A stretch of 64,000 bases of DNA, taken from an uncultured Clostridia bacterium. Lineage in GTDB: Bacteria; Bacillota; Clostridia; TANB77; CAG-508. The notes beneath the pieces were generated by a model. The model was not told the origin of the DNA and did no database searches. It saw only the letters and a program-made list of their open reading frames with translations. A program made the translations under genes and the position numbers. The stretch spans positions 1 through 64,000 of the forward strand of contig CAOSLI010000003.1 of NCBI GenBank assembly GCA_948524275.1, read 5' to 3'. Below are positions 37,637-47,118 of this stretch, piece by piece; position 1 is the stretch's first letter, and each line of letters starts with the position of its first letter.

Positions 37637-38292
37637 AAGACAGAACAATGCCTATATATACAAGAGGTGAAGAAATATTTAATATGACCAGTCATATAGT
37701 AGGTGGCGGTCTTGGAATAATAGGCATGATAATTTGTCTTGCTATTTCCATATTACACAAGGATGGATATGCTATTGTGGGTAGTATTATTTATGGAATA
37801 TCAATGATCTTTCTTTATACAATGTCAAGCATATATCATGGACTTAAACCTGAACTCACATCCAAAAAGGTAATGCAAGTTATGGACCATTGTACTATTT
37901 ATGTTTTAATTGCTGGAACATATACACCAGTATTATTGAGTGGAATAATGAAAGTATCGCCAGTTGCAGCGTGGACCATTTTTGCAGTTGTATGGATACT
38001 AGCAATCGTTGGAATAGTTTTTAATGCAATTGATTTAAAACAATATAAAGTATTTTCAATGATATGTTATTTAGCAATGGGATGGTGCATAATTTTCAGA
38101 ATTGATTTACTTATAAAAGCAATTGGAGTGCCAGGTTTTGTACTTATTCTATCAGGTGGCATTGCATATACTTTAGGTACTATATTTTATGGACTAGGAA
38201 AAAATAAAAAATATATGCATTCAGTATTTCATTTATTTGTAGTAGTTGCAACAGTTCTTCAGTTTTTAGCAATTGTTTTATATGTAATTTAA
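37618..38292 (+). CDS. Hemolysin III / TrhA family membrane protein
   Basis: A 224-residue protein with seven helices and the family motifs (FNMTSHIVGGGLGIIGM, SSIYHGL, DHCTIYVLIAGTYTPVLL, HSVFHLFVVVATVLQF). His and Asp residues in these helices probably bind metal. The name hemolysin is historic; the role in this genome is more likely membrane homeostasis. GGAGG precedes the ATG inside mtaB. Confidence 0.9.
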   Translation: MPRTKLKDRTMPIYTRGEEIFNMTSHIVGGGLGIIGMIICLAISILHKDGYAIVGSIIYGISMIFLYTMSSIYHGLKPELTSKKVMQVMDHCTIYVLIAGTYTPVLLSGIMKVSPVAAWTIFAVVWILAIVGIVFNAIDLKQYKVFSMICYLAMGWCIIFRIDLLIKAIGVPGFVLILSGGIAYTLGTIFYGLGKNKKYMHSVFHLFVVVATVLQFLAIVLYVI

Positions 38293-38404
38293 CCAAACTA
38301 TAAAATATATGAAAAAAATGTAGTAGTAATATTTACAATATTTACATAAATATGCTATAATTAAAACGTATATATAAATATGTAAATAAAAAGAGGATAA
38401 ATAG

Positions 38405-40156
38405 ATGAAAGCAATTGATATTAGAAATAAATACTTAAACTTTTTTAAGGCACATGGACATGCTGTGATTCCAAGTGCACCACTTATTCCAGAAAATGAC
38501 CCATCAGTATTATTTAATACAGCAGGAATGCAACCATTAGTTCCATACTTATTAGGAGCAAAACATCCAGAGGGAACAAGACTTACAGATGCACAAAAAT
38601 GTTTACGTACTAATGATATAGATGAAGTTGGAGACAATAGACATTTGACATACTTTGAAATGTTAGGAAATTGGTCATTGGGAGATTATTTTAAAGAAGA
38701 GTCTATTGCAATGAGTTATGAATTTCTTACAAAAGAACTAGGAATTCCAAATGAGAAATTATCAGTAACATGTTTTGCAGGAGACGAAGATTGTCCAAGA
38801 GATGAACTTACTGCAGAATGTTGGAGAAAAGCAGGAATACCTGATGATAGAATATATTTTTATGGGAAAGATGACAACTGGTGGATAGCAGGAGAAGAAG
38901 GACCATGTGGACCTGATACAGAGATGTTTTATGATACAGGAAAAGAGCCATGTTCACCAGATTGTGGGCCGTCATGTGATTGCGGTAAATATGTAGAAAT
39001 ATGGAACAATGTTTTTATGGAATATCTAAAAAAGGATGGCAAATATACGAAGCTTGCACAGAAAAATGTTGATACAGGTTTAGGATTAGAGAGAATGACA
39101 ATGCTGTTAGAGGGAAAACAAACCCCATTTGATACAGAAATATTTAGTCCTATAATGGAAGAATTACAAAGATTAGCTAAAAAGGATGATATATCAAGTA
39201 GAAGAATAGTTGCAGAACATTTAAGAGCAAGTATAATGATAATCCAAGATGGTGGTAGACCAAGCAATATTGACAGAGGATATATTTTAAGAAGACTAAT
39301 TCGTAGAATGACAAGACATCTTAATAAATTAGAAATTGATTTAGACAAATTGTCTAATTTAATTCAATTAAATATTGATACTTTAAATGAGTTATACCCA
39401 GAGTTACAAAATAATAAAGAAACTATAAAAGAGGTTATAATAGCTGAAAAAGATAAATTTATTAAGACATTGGTTAGAGGCGAAAGAGAATTTGATAAAG
39501 TTATAGGCAGAATAAAGTCACAGGCAAAACAAGAAATAGATAGTGAAGAAATATTTAAGCTATATGAAACTTATGGTTTTCCACCAGAAGTTACAAAAGA
39601 CTTGGCAGAAGAAAATGGTCTGCAAGTTAATATGGACGAAGTAGATAAACTGTTTAAAGCTCACCAAGATAAATCAAGACTTGGAAGTGAGCAAAAATTT
39701 AAAGGTGGTTTAGCAGGTACAGGAGAGCAGGAAGTTAAATATCATACAGCAACGCACTTGTTAAATGCAGCATTAAAACTTGTAATTGGACAAGATGTAC
39801 ATCAAAGAGGCTCAAACATTACACCAGAAAGAATGAGATTTGACTTTAGTTGTGACCATAAATTATCAGATGATGAAAAGCAAAAAGCAGAAGATATTGT
39901 AAATGAATGGATTAAACAAAATTTAGCTGTAACAGTACTAACAATGAAAAAAGATGAAGCAATAAAATCAGGAGCAGAATGTATGTTCATTGAAAAATAT
40001 CCTGAGGATGTAACTGTATACTCGATTGGTGATATATCAAAGGAATTATGTGGTGGTCCGCATGTAAAAAATACTGGAGAGTTAGGACATTTTAAGATTA
40101 CTAAAGAAGAAGCATGTTCTAGTGGCGTTAGAAGAATAAAAGCTGTGTTAGAGTAA
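38405..40156 (+). CDS. alaS: Alanyl-tRNA synthetase, short form lacking the C-terminal C-Ala domain
   Basis: A 583-residue enzyme. It has the class II core (RNKYLNFFKAHGHAVIPSAPL, TYFEMLGNWSLGDYF), the tRNA-recognition helices, and the editing domain with HTATHLLNAAL and the metal-binding CGGPHVKNTGE near the end. Bacterial AlaRS is usually about 870 residues; the linker and C-Ala domain are absent and the frame ends with a genuine stop after IKAVLE, with no remnant in the bases that follow. Aminoacylation and editing should be possible in a smaller, perhaps monomeric, form. Confidence 0.92.
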   Translation: MKAIDIRNKYLNFFKAHGHAVIPSAPLIPENDPSVLFNTAGMQPLVPYLLGAKHPEGTRLTDAQKCLRTNDIDEVGDNRHLTYFEMLGNWSLGDYFKEESIAMSYEFLTKELGIPNEKLSVTCFAGDEDCPRDELTAECWRKAGIPDDRIYFYGKDDNWWIAGEEGPCGPDTEMFYDTGKEPCSPDCGPSCDCGKYVEIWNNVFMEYLKKDGKYTKLAQKNVDTGLGLERMTMLLEGKQTPFDTEIFSPIMEELQRLAKKDDISSRRIVAEHLRASIMIIQDGGRPSNIDRGYILRRLIRRMTRHLNKLEIDLDKLSNLIQLNIDTLNELYPELQNNKETIKEVIIAEKDKFIKTLVRGEREFDKVIGRIKSQAKQEIDSEEIFKLYETYGFPPEVTKDLAEENGLQVNMDEVDKLFKAHQDKSRLGSEQKFKGGLAGTGEQEVKYHTATHLLNAALKLVIGQDVHQRGSNITPERMRFDFSCDHKLSDDEKQKAEDIVNEWIKQNLAVTVLTMKKDEAIKSGAECMFIEKYPEDVTVYSIGDISKELCGGPHVKNTGELGHFKITKEEACSSGVRRIKAVLE

Positions 40157-40225
40157 AATAATATAGACAAAAATGAAACTAGAATGAATTTTCAAATAGA
40201 ACTAAGGAAATAATAAGAAAGGAGA

Positions 40226-40245
40226 TATGATATTAATATATCATA
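40226..40245 (+). promoter_or_regulatory. Hairpin between ribosome site and start codon of the sortase gene
   Basis: AAAGGAG at 40218-40224 is 28 bases from the ATG at 40253, too far for normal use. A perfect hairpin (TATGATAT, loop TAAT, ATATCATA) fills the gap; if folded, the remaining distance is 8 bases. Confidence 0.5.
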
Positions 40246-40252
40246 AAGAAAA

Positions 40253-40975
40253 ATGGAAAATAAGAAATATAATAAAGTATTAACTATTGTCTTGGTAGTA
40301 ATTGTTATTGCAATATTTGGAGTAATAGGATTTATAGGATATGATGTAGTAAAGAAAAATGCCGAAAATAGAGACCAAAATAAGGCATTAGAAGAATTTG
40401 AAAATAGGATAAGTATGATAAGGAATAATACTTCTCAAAATAATGCAAATCAAACTGAGCTAGACGGAAATGTTTCACTAAACTTTAATATGAACGAAAC
40501 TATTGGAGATAATCAAAATGGGAATAGTGGAAGTAATAATGGCGGAAGTGGTAATAGTAGTACTATAGCAAAACAAACATATAAAGGATACACAATGTTA
40601 GGAAGACTTAGTATACCATCTATAAGCTTAGACTTACCAGTACTAGATAGAGCATCAGAAGCATCTATGAAAGTATCAGTTGGTGTTTTATATGGAGTAG
40701 GATTGAATCAAATTGGTAATACTGTAATTGCAGGACATAATTATAGAAATGGCACATTCTTCTCAAATCTTAAGAAAGTCGAAAACGGTGATACTATTTA
40801 TATAACTGATAATTCTGGAAAAAAAGTAAAATATACAGTATATAATGTTTATACAACAACATCTAGTGACTTTGATTATGCATCAAGAGATACAGCAGGA
40901 AAAAGAGAAGTATCACTTACAACATGTACTGATGATGTAAATGCAAGAAGAGTAATTTGGGCAAAAGAAAGTTAA
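40253..40975 (+). CDS. Sortase family transpeptidase
   Basis: A 240-residue protein with an N-terminal membrane helix (about 8-31), a Ser/Asn/Gly-rich linker (65-105) and a sortase domain: LGRLSIPSISLDLPVL, the His in VIAGHNYRNGTFFSNL, the Cys in SLTTCTDD and the Arg in ARRVIWAKE. It attaches or polymerises surface proteins. The class looks nearest to D or B/D-like but is uncertain; no LPXTG substrate is adjacent. Confidence 0.87.
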   Translation: MENKKYNKVLTIVLVVIVIAIFGVIGFIGYDVVKKNAENRDQNKALEEFENRISMIRNNTSQNNANQTELDGNVSLNFNMNETIGDNQNGNSGSNNGGSGNSSTIAKQTYKGYTMLGRLSIPSISLDLPVLDRASEASMKVSVGVLYGVGLNQIGNTVIAGHNYRNGTFFSNLKKVENGDTIYITDNSGKKVKYTVYNVYTTTSSDFDYASRDTAGKREVSLTTCTDDVNARRVIWAKES

Positions 40976-41068
40976 GCAATATATTTATGCAAACATAAAA
41001 GTAAATATAATGATAAATGGTTGCAATATAAATATTGGAATGAACTTAAAAATGTTTATAAAATATAG

Positions 41069-41097
41069 TTGACAACGCAAAGAAAATGGGGTAAAAT
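41069..41097 (+). promoter_or_regulatory. Promoter of the tRNA pair
   Basis: TTGACA at 41069-41074, a 17-base spacer and TAAAAT at 41092-41097. Confidence 0.8.
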
Positions 41098-41127
41098 AGA
41101 ATATGTCTTGTGAAAAGACGACCTTAT

Positions 41128-41205
41128 GGTGGATTTAGCGTAGTTGGTTAACGCGCCAGTTTGTGGCACTGGAGACCATGGGTTCGAGTCCCATATTCCA
41201 CCCCA
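41128..41205 (+). tRNA. tRNA-His (GTG)
   Basis: Cloverleaf with the extra G at -1 opposite C73, D arm GCG/CGC, anticodon loop TTGTGGC giving GTG, T arm with TTCGAGT and encoded CCA. One T-T mismatch in the acceptor stem (position 6-67). Standard seven-base anticodon loop. Confidence 0.93.
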
Positions 41206-41213
41206 TTATATAT

Positions 41214-41288
41214 TGGGCTGTAGCCAAGCGGTAAGGCACATGACTTTGACTCATGCATGCGCTAGTTCGAATCTAGCCAGCCCAACCA
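41214..41288 (+). tRNA. tRNA-Gln (TTG)
   Basis: Cloverleaf with acceptor TGGGCTG/CAGCCCA, anticodon stem CATGA/TCATG, loop CTTTGAC giving TTG, T arm GCTAG TTCGAAT CTAGC and encoded CCA. Seven-base anticodon loop. Confidence 0.93.
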
Positions 41289-41298
41289 AAATAGCAAG

Positions 41299-41334
41299 GC
41301 GACTTTCGAGAAATTCAGAAAGTCGCATTTTTGC
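41299..41334 (+). terminator. Terminator after the tRNA pair
   Basis: GCGACTTTC and GAAAGTCGC stem followed by ATTTTTG. Confidence 0.85.
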
Positions 41335-41380
41335 AAATTTTATAGAAAAATAGTTTTAAAGAAAAGAAGTTTGAATTTTT

Positions 41381-41545
41381 ATGATGTACCCATATGTAAA
41401 ATATGCAAATGGAACAGAAGTTGTTTTTTCACATATTATGCAAAATGAAAATAATGAAGAAATAGATGTATTTAAGACAGTTGTAGAAAGAGGATTACCT
41501 TCTTTTTACAGGTGGGCTAGACAAGGAGAAATTCAAATTGCCTAA
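41381..41545 (+). CDS. Small hypothetical protein, possibly truncated
   Basis: 54 residues (MMYPYVKYANGTEVVFSHIM ... ending RQGEIQIA) after GAAAAGAAG. The start resembles short conserved proteins that begin YPYVxxADGTEV, but the sequence stops early and the 100 bases that follow hold several stops and fragments (EWKKHFPDEDIKFYC at 41608-41652). It may be a decayed gene. Function unknown. Confidence 0.45.
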   Translation: MMYPYVKYANGTEVVFSHIMQNENNEEIDVFKTVVERGLPSFYRWARQGEIQIA

Positions 41546-41661
41546 TTTATTAGAATTATTACGTCTATAAAATATATTAGTAACAACTATTTCTATATAA
41601 TTTCAGAATGGAAAAAGCATTTTCCAGATGAAGATATTAAATTTTATTGTTAATCGTTAAA

Positions 41662-41695
41662 TAAAGCTGGGGGCAATGCCCTCAGCTTTTGTCTT
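41662..41695 (+). terminator. Terminator
   Basis: AAAGCTGGGGGC and GCCCTCAGCTTTT. Confidence 0.8.
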
Positions 41696-41729
41696 TATTA
41701 TAAAGTGTTTAAAACTAATGTATTAGTTT

Positions 41730-41825
41730 CTAGCAGCAACCTTTGTTTCCACCGCAGCAGCAACATAATAAAAGTAAAATTATTATTATACAACAACAAT
41801 CATTGTCTTTTCCGAATCCTGACAT
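41730..41825 (-). CDS. Tiny Cys-rich hydrophobic protein
   Basis: 31 residues: MSGFGKDNDCCC, a run of Ile and Leu, then CCCGGNKGCC. An AAAGGAG site lies before the ATG at 41825. It is too small for ordinary gene finding. The build (Gly-rich start, Cys triplets around one short helix) recalls the tiny YjcZ-like proteins of spore-formers; a spore or membrane role is an inference. Confidence 0.6.
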   Translation of the reverse strand: MSGFGKDNDCCCIIIILLLLCCCCGGNKGCC

Positions 41826-41912
41826 ACAAAAATTCTCCTTTCTTTATATAGTAATTTTTGATTTATAGAAAAACTCCTATAAAATTGTTAAATTATCTTT
41901 AAGTTAGATAAT

Positions 41913-42047
41913 TTAGTTTCCGCAACAAGGTGTTTGTGACATGCATCCGCATCCACATCCATCATCATTGTCTCTTCCACAACAGTTGCATAGTATAAGG
42001 ATTAGAATGATAAACCATATCATTTCACCATTACAACAACCTCTCAT
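41913..42047 (-). CDS. Small Cys-rich protein, paralogue-like neighbour
   Basis: 44 residues: MRGCCNGEMIWFII, a short hydrophobic stretch, then CNCCGRDNDDGCGCGCM and PCCGN. Nine Cys. GGGAGGTAAT precedes the ATG at 42047. It lies beside the 31-residue Cys-rich gene in the same direction with its own ribosome site. It may bind metal or form cross-links in the spore coat; unproved. Confidence 0.6.
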   Translation of the reverse strand: MRGCCNGEMIWFIILILILCNCCGRDNDDGCGCGCMSQTPCCGN

Positions 42048-42249
42048 CTGATTACCTCCCTCTTCTTAAGAATTTTGTATCTTTAGTATGATATATACTA
42101 TTCATAATTAAATAATTTGGTTACGAATACTGTACAAAAATATTTCAAAATGATATAATTCATTTGGTAGAAAAAAGTTAACTAATAAATATAAAATTCT
42201 TTATTAAACGGCTTTACAGACGACATTTTTCTGAAAGAAAAATATCGGA

Positions 42250-42287
42250 TGGCGATGAACGAAACGAAGTGAAGAGAAAGGAAGTAA
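42250..42287 (+). repeat. GCGAAGCGAG-type intergenic element before mutL
   Basis: GGCGATGAACGAAACGAAGT then GAAGAGAAAGGAAG, a variant of the element at 8430, ending in the mutL ribosome-binding site. Confidence 0.5.
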
Positions 42288-42288
42288 A

Positions 42289-44484
42289 ATGGGAAAAATT
42301 GTTCTATTAGACGATTTAACAATAAACCAAATTGCAGCTGGAGAAGTTATAGAAAGACCAGCGTCTGCAATAAAAGAATTAGTTGAAAATTCAATAGATG
42401 CAGGAGCTAAAAATATTACTATAGACATAAAGAATGGTGGTATATCTTATATAAGAGTTACTGATGATGGAAGTGGAATAATGCCAGATGACATGGAAAT
42501 TGCTTTTGAAAGACATGCAACTAGTAAAATAAGAAGAGCTGATGACCTTCAAGAAGTAAAGTCAATGGGCTTTAGAGGCGAGGCTTTAGCTAGCATTGCG
42601 GCAATTGCAAAAGTAGAATTAGTATCAAAAACAGCTGATAGTGACATAGGATATAAGGTTGTTGTTCAAGGTGGAGATATTGTGGACAAGCATGAGGAAG
42701 GTGCGTCAAAAGGAACAAGCATAACAGTAAGAGAATTATTTTATAATACACCTGTTAGATATAAATTCTTAAAAAAGGATTTTACAGAATCAGGATATAT
42801 AGAAGATGAGGTTACAAAGATAGCACTAGCGAATCCAAATGTTTCAATAAAATTAATTAATGCTGGAAAAACAATATTGCAAACAAACGGAAGTGGAAAG
42901 CTAGAAGATTGTATATATGCTATATTTGGAAAAGAAGTATTTGAAAACATAATTGCTACGGATTATACATATGAAGGAATGCATATAACAGGTGTAGTTG
43001 GAAAACCAATTATTTCTCGTTCAAATAGAACAAACCAGATTTTCTTTGTAAATAAAAGACATATTAAGGACAAGACTTTAACAAGTGCTGCTGAACAAGG
43101 TTTTAAAGGACTAGTTACAATTGGAAAGCATGGATTTTTAATACTAAATATTGATATGGACCAAAAAGAAGTCGACGTAAATGTACATCCAACTAAATTA
43201 GAAGTTAGATTCCAAAGAGAACAAGATGTTTTTAAAGCTGTATATCATGCAATAAAGGAAACTTTACTTAAGGCTGATTTAGTATCAAGTCCAGATAAAG
43301 ATTATAGTGATTTAACACCTAATGATATGTTAAAAGAAATTAAGAATAAAGACAGAATTGAAGCGTGGGGACTAAATAAAACATTTATGAACTCTAAAGT
43401 ATCTAGTGAAGCAGAAAAGATATCATCAGGAGTAGCATCTATACAAAAAGTTGAAGAAAAAATAGAAGATCCTATATCTAAAATACCTGAAGAAGAAATA
43501 AAAATAGAAGAGAAAATTGATACAAATCCTAGTCTTATGGAAGAACCTCAGGAGTACAAATTAAATGATATATCAAAGACAGAAGATAAATTAAATCAAG
43601 AAGATATATCAGATTTATATAAAGAAGAAGCAAAAAGTGAAGATATTGTTAATAATTCAGAAACTATAGAAATAGAAAATAATGCAGCGGTACTAGAAAC
43701 TAATGAAATAGCAAACGATGCAGAGGTACCTGAAAATGAGGAAAAACCACAATTTGAAGAAATGTATAAAAAAATATTTGGAAGAGATATTGAAGAGGCA
43801 AAACAAGAATATAAAGAAAAAGGTGCTGAAGAAATTTTAGTTTCTTCACCAATAAACGGAAATGAAATTTCAATATTTGATGACGAAGAATCTAATCAAT
43901 CGTCTAAGCCATACAAATTTATAGGTATTGCCTTTAATACATATATTATTCTAAGTATAAACAATGATATGTATATACTAGATCAACATGCAGCACATGA
44001 AAGAATTATGTACGAAAAAGTAAAAGAAAATTACTACAAAGATGAAGAAAAAGATTCACAGCTAATGTTAATGCCAGACATAATTAATTTAAACAATAAA
44101 GAAATGGGAATATTTAGGGACAATAGTGAAATGTTCTACAAAGCAGGATTTATGGTAGAGGAATTTGGAGAGAATACTGTAAAATTGGCTGGTGTTCCAG
44201 AATTTTGTATGGATCTTGATACAAAGGAATTATTTTTAGAAACATTGGATGAAATAAACACAGTTGCTAGAACAGCAAAACAAGAATTAGAAGATAAATT
44301 CCTTGCAACAGTGGCGTGCAAAGCAGCAGTAAAAGCTAATATGGCACTAAATAAAGAAGAAGTAGATAGTCTTATGGAAAAATTACTTAAATTACCAAAT
44401 CCATTTAGCTGTCCACATGGAAGACCAACTGTAATCAAAATGTCTAAAACAGATATTGAGAAAAAGTTTTCAAGAAGACAATAA
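42289..44484 (+). CDS. mutL: DNA mismatch repair protein MutL
   Basis: A 731-residue MutL: GHKL ATPase domain (IAAGEVIERPASAIKELVEN, DDGSGI, GFRGEALASIAAI; 1-335), a long acidic Glu/Lys/Asn linker (about 350-540) and the C-terminal endonuclease domain with DQHAAHERIMYE and CPHGRPTV. The nicking motif shows it belongs to the MutH-independent type. mutS is not in the window. miaA follows two genes on, as in many Clostridia. Confidence 0.96.
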   Translation: MGKIVLLDDLTINQIAAGEVIERPASAIKELVENSIDAGAKNITIDIKNGGISYIRVTDDGSGIMPDDMEIAFERHATSKIRRADDLQEVKSMGFRGEALASIAAIAKVELVSKTADSDIGYKVVVQGGDIVDKHEEGASKGTSITVRELFYNTPVRYKFLKKDFTESGYIEDEVTKIALANPNVSIKLINAGKTILQTNGSGKLEDCIYAIFGKEVFENIIATDYTYEGMHITGVVGKPIISRSNRTNQIFFVNKRHIKDKTLTSAAEQGFKGLVTIGKHGFLILNIDMDQKEVDVNVHPTKLEVRFQREQDVFKAVYHAIKETLLKADLVSSPDKDYSDLTPNDMLKEIKNKDRIEAWGLNKTFMNSKVSSEAEKISSGVASIQKVEEKIEDPISKIPEEEIKIEEKIDTNPSLMEEPQEYKLNDISKTEDKLNQEDISDLYKEEAKSEDIVNNSETIEIENNAAVLETNEIANDAEVPENEEKPQFEEMYKKIFGRDIEEAKQEYKEKGAEEILVSSPINGNEISIFDDEESNQSSKPYKFIGIAFNTYIILSINNDMYILDQHAAHERIMYEKVKENYYKDEEKDSQLMLMPDIINLNNKEMGIFRDNSEMFYKAGFMVEEFGENTVKLAGVPEFCMDLDTKELFLETLDEINTVARTAKQELEDKFLATVACKAAVKANMALNKEEVDSLMEKLLKLPNPFSCPHGRPTVIKMSKTDIEKKFSRRQ

Positions 44485-44527
44485 GAATTAAAAACAAAAA
44501 AGATAAAATAAGAAATAAGGAAGAATT

Positions 44528-44935
44528 ATGGAAAGTATTTTTACAATTGTTATAATATTATTAAATTTATTTGGGATAAGCATGTTATATAAAATGCTTT
44601 CCGGAACTGAAACTTCATACAGAATAAAAGTTGTAATTATATTAGCAGTTATAACATTCGTTTGTTCATATATTGTATATGGAATATCATCGATTGGTAT
44701 ACCAGGAGATTTAAAAGCGATTTCAAAACCGTTACTATTATTTACTGTATTCCCAATAAATGTTATGACAATGGCAGCACCAATAGCAGTATTAGTAAAC
44801 AAAGTTAAGTCAGAAGAAATTGATCAAGATGAGTTTGTGAAAAAATTAGTTAGAATGCTAGTAATAGATTTCGTACTAATCATAATAGAATGCATATATT
44901 TGAAAAATATTCAAAATAGAGTTATCTTAAAATAA
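44528..44935 (+). CDS. Small membrane protein of unknown function
   Basis: A 135-residue protein with four predicted helices (about 3-22, 33-55, 68-92, 112-128). It sits between mutL and miaA. No family recognised. Confidence 0.6.
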   Translation: MESIFTIVIILLNLFGISMLYKMLSGTETSYRIKVVIILAVITFVCSYIVYGISSIGIPGDLKAISKPLLLFTVFPINVMTMAAPIAVLVNKVKSEEIDQDEFVKKLVRMLVIDFVLIIIECIYLKNIQNRVILK

Positions 44936-44953
44936 AAAAGGAGAGGACATAAT

Positions 44954-45877
44954 ATGAAACCTACAATAGTAGTAATATGTGGTCCAACAGCATCTGGAAA
45001 AACGGGATTAGGTATAGCAGTATCTAAACAGATAAATGGTGAAATTATATCATCTGATTCTATGCAAATATATAAAGAAATGGATATTGGAACTGCAAAA
45101 CCAACTAAAGATGAGCAGGCGGAGGCTAAGCATCACTTGATAGACTTTGTAAGCCCAGACCAAAGATATAGCGTAGCAGATTTCAAAATGGATGCAGAAA
45201 AGAAAATAGAAGAAATATTATCACAAGGAAAGACCCCTATAATAGTTGGGGGAACAGGGTTATACGTTAATTCATTAATATATAATATTGAATATAAAGA
45301 GGAAAAGACTGATCTGGAATACAGGAAGTCATTAGAATCAACTGAATTAAGTAAATTGTATGAAGAAGCACTTAAAATAGACGAAATAGCAGCAAAAAAA
45401 ATAAGCCAAAATGATAGAAAGAGAATTACAAGAATACTAGAAATATATCACACAACTGGAAAGACAAAAACGGAATTAGATAAAGAGTCAATTAAGGAAG
45501 CTAAATATAACTATAAAATATTTGTACTTAGCATGGATAGAGAAAAACTTTATGATAGAATAAATTTAAGAGTGGATTTAATGATAAAGGATGGACTTAT
45601 TGATGAAGTAAAAAGCATACTTCAAAAATACGACGATTTTCCAACTGCTATGCAAGGTCTAGGATATAAAGAAGTGGTAGAATATCTTAATGGAGATATT
45701 TCTAAAGAAGAAATGATAGAAAAGATAAAAATGGAAACAAGGAGATATGCAAAAAGGCAACTTACATGGTTTAGAAGCTATAAAGATGCAATATGGCTAG
45801 ATGGTTTAGACAAAAGAGAAAATAATGTAAGAATTATTATGGAGGAAATTGGTGAAAAAGGAGCAAAACAAAACTAA
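44954..45877 (+). CDS. miaA: tRNA dimethylallyltransferase
   Basis: A 307-residue MiaA: P-loop GPTASGKTGLGIAV, SSDSMQIYKEMDIGTAKP, IIVGGTGLYVNSLI and RRYAKRQLTWFR. It adds the isopentenyl group to A37 of tRNAs reading UNN codons. AAGGAGAGG site. It overlaps the next gene. Confidence 0.96.
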   Translation: MKPTIVVICGPTASGKTGLGIAVSKQINGEIISSDSMQIYKEMDIGTAKPTKDEQAEAKHHLIDFVSPDQRYSVADFKMDAEKKIEEILSQGKTPIIVGGTGLYVNSLIYNIEYKEEKTDLEYRKSLESTELSKLYEEALKIDEIAAKKISQNDRKRITRILEIYHTTGKTKTELDKESIKEAKYNYKIFVLSMDREKLYDRINLRVDLMIKDGLIDEVKSILQKYDDFPTAMQGLGYKEVVEYLNGDISKEEMIEKIKMETRRYAKRQLTWFRSYKDAIWLDGLDKRENNVRIIMEEIGEKGAKQN

Positions 45878-47118
45878 TAAAAGAAAGCCTAACAAACTTA
45901 AAATTTTTGTAGGGCTAATAATAATATGTTTAATATGTGTTTATGCATTAACTCAATTTATTAATCTAATGAAAAATCCAAGCAATAGTTTTATTGTAAA
46001 AGAGGGAAAGATAACCAAAGAATGTTCTGAAGTGGGATATATAATTAGAGATGAGAAGAGAGTAGAAGGCGAAAATATAAAAAATGGAATGGAACAAATT
46101 ATAGATGAAGGAAATAGAGTTGCAAAGAATGAACCAATGTTTCGCTACTATTCAAGCGGAGAAGAAACTTTAAAGGAAAAGATAAAAACACTTGATGTAA
46201 AAATAATGGAAGCAGTAGAAAACAATAATGATGATTTATTATCTACTGATACGAAATTATTAGATAGTCAGATAGACAGTAGATTAAGTAACATTAATAA
46301 GTTAAATAGTGTACAAACAATACAGGAAACCAAAAAAGCTATAAGTGGATATGTTAATAAAAAGGCTAAGATTACAGGTGAACTAAGTCCTAAAGGTTCT
46401 TACTTAAGAAATCTTATTGATGAGAGAAGCAACTTGGAAAATGAATTAAACTCGGGACTAGAGTATGTAAAAGCTCCTGTAAGTGGGATAGTTTCATATA
46501 GAATTGATGGACTGGAAGAAACTTTGACTATAAATGACTTTTCAGTATATAATAAAGATTTTTTAGATAATTTGAACTTAAAACTGGGAAAAATAGTGTC
46601 TACAAGCAATGAAACTGGAAAAGTAGTTAATAACTTTAAATGTTATATTGCATGCACAAGCAAAACTGAGGAAGCAAGAAATGCTAAAGTGGGAGATAAT
46701 GTAAAAATTACTCTCCCAAGCACCAAGGCAGTTGATGCAAAAATTGTACATATTATTACAGAAAATAACAATGAAAATACATTAATAATTGAATTTTATG
46801 AAGGAATAGATGAACTGCTTATGTATAGAAAATTATCGTTCGACATAATATGGTGGGATAGCTTTCGGATACAAAGTAGCAAACTCATCAATAATTATGG
46901 AGGATGGATTAAATTATGTTATTAGAACTAAGTCGGGATATTTAGAAAAGGTATTAATAAAGATTAAGAAAAAAGGTGAAACATATTCAATTGTTACGAA
47001 TTATAGTACTACTGAAATAAAAGAACTTAACATAAAAGAAAATGTGAAAACATCGATAATGCTATATGATGAACTTATTATCACTCCAACAGAAGAACAT
47101 ATTAAACAAACGTCATAA
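45852..47118 (+). CDS. HlyD-family-like membrane protein, +1 shift at CGG 46866-46868
   Basis: A protein with an N-terminal basic region, one helix (about residues 16-35), a coiled coil and a beta-barrel/lipoyl-like part (EYVKAPVSGIVSYRIDGLEE), as in HlyD-like proteins encoded beside sepF in Clostridia. After codon 338 (WWDSF) comes CGG; in frame it ends 18 codons later. Skipping the C gives FGYKVANSSIIMEDGLNYV then IRTKSGYLEKVLIK to 47118. The product is 421 residues. GTG 45852 is taken as start because GGAGG ends 6 bases before it. The piece from 46897 is the tail of this gene. Role in cell envelope or division is inferred from its neighbours. Confidence 0.8.

Noticed and set aside
40976..41380. 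A tRNA with an eight-base anticodon loop near the tRNA pair that might read CGGN
   Set aside because: Both tRNAs (His and Gln) have standard seven-base loops; no glycine or arginine tRNA is in the window.
42204..42428. Long frames on the strand opposite to genes
   Set aside because: Many such frames exist because of the AT-rich composition; none has a ribosome site with recognisable protein sequence.
46897..47118. Separate small gene after the HlyD-like gene
   Set aside because: It is the shifted tail of that gene; its ATG lies inside the domain without a ribosome site.
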